From positions 1-64,000 of the forward strand of contig NZ_LQOU01000041.1 of assembly GCF_002102155.1 (NCBI RefSeq): a DNA stretch of 64,000 nt, written 5' to 3'. Each line of letters starts with the position of its first letter. Positions within the stretch are counted from its first letter, which is position 1. Below the pieces are notes generated by a model that was given only the letters and a program-made list of their open reading frames with translations, was not told the DNA's origin and ran no database searches. Made by a program: the position numbers and the translations under genes. This document shows, one piece after another, positions 61,553-64,000 of this stretch. The stretch is from Mycobacterium europaeum. Lineage in GTDB: Bacteria > Actinomycetota > Actinomycetes > Mycobacteriales > Mycobacteriaceae.

Positions 61553-62670
61553 AAGTGGTGATCGAGGCCGACGGCGGGTCGCGCGGCAACCCCGGCCCGG
61601 CCGGCTACGGCGCCGTGGTCTGGACCGCGGACCGCTCGACCGTGCTGGCCGAGACCAAGCAGGCCATCGGCCGGGCCACCAACAACGTGGCCGAATACCG
61701 CGGCCTGCTGGCCGGTTTGGGCGACGCCCTCGAGCTCGGCGCCACCGAGGCCGCGGTCTTCCTGGACTCCAAGCTGTTGGTCGAGCAGATGTCGGGCCGG
61801 TGGAAGGTCAAGCACCCCGACCTCATCGAACTGCACGGGCAGGCCCGCAAGCTGGCGGCGCGGTTCGACCGGATCGCCTACACGTGGATTCCGCGGGACC
61901 GCAACTCCTACGCCGATCGGCTGGCCAACGAGGCGATGGACGCCGCCGCCGGCGACCCGGTGCAGGAACCCCGGCAGCCCGCGGCCGAGCCCGCGAAAAC
62001 CGCTGCGCCGCAATCGCCGCAGGCTCCCGGCTGGACCGGTGCGCGCGGCACCCCGACCCGGCTGCTGTTGCTGCGACACGGCCAGACCGAGCTGTCGGCG
62101 CAGCGCCGCTATTCGGGCCGCGGCAACCCGGCCCTCACCGAGGTGGGTCGCCGGCAGGCCGACGCCGCGGCGCGTTACCTGGCGCAGCGCGGGGGGATCT
62201 CCGCGGTGTTCGCCTCGCCGCTGCAGCGGGCCTACGACACCGCGGCCAGGGCCGCCAAAGCGCTCGGCCAGGACGTGACCGTCGACGACGATTTGATCGA
62301 GACCGACTTCGGCGCCTGGGAGGGACTGACCTTTGGCGAGGCCGCCGAGCGCGACCCGGAACTGCACGGCCGCTGGCTGCGCGACACCGGCACCACGCCA
62401 CCGGGCGGGGAAAGCTTCGACGACGTGCTCGAGCGGGTCGTCCGGGCGCGCGAACGCATCATCGCCACGCACCCGGGCACGACGGTGCTGGTGGTCTCGC
62501 ACGTGACGCCGATCAAGATGCTGCTGCGGCTGGCGCTGGAGGCCGGGCCGGGCATCCTGTACCGGCTGCACCTCGACCTGGCGTCGTTGAGCATCGCCGA
62601 GTTCTATCCCGACGGTGCGTCCTCCGTGCGGCTGGTGAACCAGACCGGATACCTTTACCACCAGGTATGA
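61549..62670 (+). CDS. Bifunctional RNase HI / CobC-like acid phosphatase (Rv2228c-like)
   Basis: A 373-residue fusion. Residues 1-140 are RNase HI: EADGGSRGNPGPAG (Asp), NNVAEYRGLL (Glu), LDSKLLVEQM (Asp), DRNSYADRLAN (Asp). After a Pro/Ala linker, residues about 165-373 are a histidine phosphatase: LLLRHGQTE, and VVSHVTPIK for the second His. M. tuberculosis Rv2228c has RNase H and alpha-ribazole phosphatase activity, the latter a B12 step. GTG 61549 overlaps the upstream stop by 4 nt. Confidence 0.95.
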   Translation: MKVVIEADGGSRGNPGPAGYGAVVWTADRSTVLAETKQAIGRATNNVAEYRGLLAGLGDALELGATEAAVFLDSKLLVEQMSGRWKVKHPDLIELHGQARKLAARFDRIAYTWIPRDRNSYADRLANEAMDAAAGDPVQEPRQPAAEPAKTAAPQSPQAPGWTGARGTPTRLLLLRHGQTELSAQRRYSGRGNPALTEVGRRQADAAARYLAQRGGISAVFASPLQRAYDTAARAAKALGQDVTVDDDLIETDFGAWEGLTFGEAAERDPELHGRWLRDTGTTPPGGESFDDVLERVVRARERIIATHPGTTVLVVSHVTPIKMLLRLALEAGPGILYRLHLDLASLSIAEFYPDGASSVRLVNQTGYLYHQV

Positions 62671-62680
62671 GGAGACGTCG

Positions 62681-63262
62681 ATGCAGCCGTCCGAGCCGAC
62701 CCGTGTAGCCGTTCCCGCGGATGTCCGGGCGCGGGTGATGCCGGCGGTGCTCGACGAGCTGACCCGTTGGGGCGTCGAGCGGTTCAGCATCGAGGCCCTG
62801 GCCGAGCGCCACCACCTCGATGCGGCGATGGTCTACCGGTACTGGGGAGATCGACGTCAGCTCATCGTCGATGCGGTGCTCTCCGATGTCGAGACGGTGA
62901 GTTCCGGGATCGACACCGGCTCCTTGCGCGGGGATCTGCGGGCCTTCGTCGGCAAGGTGACCGGTCGGATCAACAGCGAGGTCGGCCGCACATTGATGCG
63001 CGCGCTCGTGATGGACCGGCGCGGTGGGCACGACGAAGCCACCCGGTTGAGGTTCTTCAGGGCGCATTTCGCGGCGATGCGCGGGGTGGTGGACCGGGCC
63101 AGGGAGCGGGGCGAACTGCGCGACGGCGTCAACACCCTGGCGGCGGTCCAGATCGTGTTGTCACCGCTCTACATTCGGGTCCTGTACTCCGACGTTCCCG
63201 TCGACGACGAGTATTGTGCGGCCATCGTCGACATGGCGTGGCACGCGCTCGCGCGGAAATAG
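62681..63262 (+). CDS. TetR-family regulator
   Basis: A 193-residue regulator with HTH FSIEALAERHHLDAAMVYRYW (residues about 30-50) and a TetR C-terminal domain (VLSPLYIRVLYSDVPVDDEY). ATG 62681 is 10 nt after the RNase HI-phosphatase gene with GAGGAG upstream, so it is likely co-transcribed with it. The target is unknown; the convergent Esp-like pair is a neighbour. Confidence 0.85.
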   Translation: MQPSEPTRVAVPADVRARVMPAVLDELTRWGVERFSIEALAERHHLDAAMVYRYWGDRRQLIVDAVLSDVETVSSGIDTGSLRGDLRAFVGKVTGRINSEVGRTLMRALVMDRRGGHDEATRLRFFRAHFAAMRGVVDRARERGELRDGVNTLAAVQIVLSPLYIRVLYSDVPVDDEYCAAIVDMAWHALARK

Positions 63263-63307
63263 CCCGCCCCGAGCGGGTGGACGGACTCCCCGCCCGGGTC
63301 GTTGCCG

Positions 63308-63691
63308 CTACCGCGATTCCGTCCCCGTAGCCGGCATCGTGTCCCTCACCGGCCGCATCGCTTCTTCGAGCGAATCGGCAAAACCGGCCAGCGATTCCAT
63401 GAACCGCTCCTGCTGCGCTTCGACGGCGGCCGTGGCGAGGGCCTGCGCCTCGCGCATTGCTTCGTTGACACGCTGAGCCACGGTTTCGGCGCCCAGTCGC
63501 AGCAAGCCATCTTCGATATGCAGGCCGGTCAGCCACTGGCGTCCATCGACGGTGACCCGCACGGTGTTGGCCTCGTCGGTGCCCCTGAAGGTTTGCGCCC
63601 TGAGGTTGTGCGCCTCTTCGTCCACCATCGACTGGATCTGTTGTGTCTGGCGCATGACTTCGGCCACTTGCGGGTGCGTCTCGGTGCTCAC
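63308..63691 (-). CDS. EspL-like YbaB/EbfC-fold protein
   Basis: A 127-residue protein whose central part (FRGTDEANTVRVTVDG, RQWLTGLHIEDGLLRLGAE, AVAQRVNEA-like VAQRVNEAMREAQ) closely follows EspL (Rv3880c) of ESX-1. The YbaB fold is normally DNA-binding or chaperone-like. No ESX core gene lies in view. It follows the EspH/EspD-like gene by 33 nt on the same strand. Confidence 0.85.
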   Translation of the reverse strand: MSTETHPQVAEVMRQTQQIQSMVDEEAHNLRAQTFRGTDEANTVRVTVDGRQWLTGLHIEDGLLRLGAETVAQRVNEAMREAQALATAAVEAQQERFMESLAGFADSLEEAMRPVRDTMPATGTESR

Positions 63692-63724
63692 TGGGCGTCC
63701 TCGCTGCCTGGGTTACTCGGGCGG

Positions 63725-64000
63725 TCAGACCTCATCGCTGAGGTACCGGGTGGCGAACACTTCCGCCTGTGCGGCCGCGGCCTGTTGCGGCGACGGCAAT
63801 TCCGTCACGCCGCCGCGCAGCGCCTCGGCGATAAATCCTTCGTCGTCGATTCCCAGCTCGTGAAAGCAATCGAGCACGAAGCTCTGCTGAATGGCGAGCG
63901 CCCGTTGTCGAGCCAGGTCCGCGATGGCAAGGATTTCGTCTGCCAGCCCAGACTCGGACATGTTGGTCACCGCCGGTGACAACTCGATCCGCAGCACCTT
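63725..64000 (-). CDS. EspD/EspH-like protein, C-terminal part (cut by window end)
   Basis: At least 91 residues, continuing beyond 64000. LADEILAIADLARQRALAIQ and LPSPQQAAAAQAEVFATRY match the C-terminal region shared by EspH (Rv3867) and EspD (Rv3614c), which stabilise or help secretion of EspE/EspF and EspA/EspC. The 5' part, usually an acidic tail and a beta sheet, is outside. Paired with the EspL-like gene. Confidence 0.8.
   Translation of the reverse strand, partial: KVLRIELSPAVTNMSESGLADEILAIADLARQRALAIQQSFVLDCFHELGIDDEGFIAEALRGGVTELPSPQQAAAAQAEVFATRYLSDEV

Overview
The window is high-GC actinobacterial DNA from a Mycobacterium, most likely a slow grower of or near the M. avium complex. 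The evidence is a complete mycolic-acid FAS-II cluster (mabR, fabD, acpM, kasA, kasB, accD6), an MmpL transporter, mscR for mycothiol chemistry, ptkA/ptpA, CYP124, cutinase, and EspD/EspH- and EspL-like proteins. From about 20 kb to 62.7 kb the gene order matches, in reverse orientation, my recollection of the M. tuberculosis segment Rv2266 (cyp124) to Rv2228c. The species call is inference; no alignment was run.

Layout. 0.1-1.3 kb: IS3-family insertion sequence with a frameshifted orfB. 1.4-19.9 kb: accessory region of lipid, redox and cell-envelope genes: SMP-30 protein, SDR, three-gene TetR/flavoprotein/secreted-protein cluster, TetR-crotonase operon, Tat-exported amidase, cutinase, Baeyer-Villiger monooxygenase, a pair of tiny overlapping ORFs, a PlsC/GT2 pair, MmpL, two DUF202 proteins and a haloacid dehalogenase. 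20-38.7 kb: cyp124 with a small MmpS-like secreted protein, an Hsp70-like membrane protein, SDR/SABATH methyltransferase operon, Lnt-like protein, mscR plus metallo-hydrolase, methyltransferase plus beta-lactamase-like protein, DUF3145, diacylglycerol kinase/AgpS-like oxidase, TetR/glpD1. 38.7-41.9 kb: a probable insertion (Fcy1-type cytosine deaminase, FAD monooxygenase, AbiEi-DUF559 protein). 41.9-51.7 kb: the FAS-II operon, its regulator mabR, and aceE. 51.9-62.7 kb: lipoprotein, DUF3052, ahpE, tRNA-Val, epoxide hydrolase, DUF2236, cobD, SURF1/ptpA/ptkA, cobC, Nif3-like, zinc-ribbon and RNase HI-phosphatase genes. 62.7-64 kb: TetR and an EspL-like/EspH-like pair cut by the window end.

How it works together. 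aceE supplies acetyl-CoA; AccD6 is the carboxyltransferase that makes malonyl-CoA; FabD loads malonate on AcpM; KasA and KasB elongate the meromycolate chain; MabR controls the operon through an inverted repeat and promoter visible in front of fabD. Translational coupling (4-nt stop/start overlaps) is common.

The most interesting material is non-coding. A family of long perfect or near-perfect hairpins ends transcription units: three GAGCAGAC...GTCTGCTC copies with compensatory changes and two GATATC copies. An 18-bp stem lies between kasA and kasB. Tandem hairpins follow aceE, and a 17-bp-arm palindrome follows tRNA-Val. Several clean operator-like palindromes sit at TetR-associated promoters.
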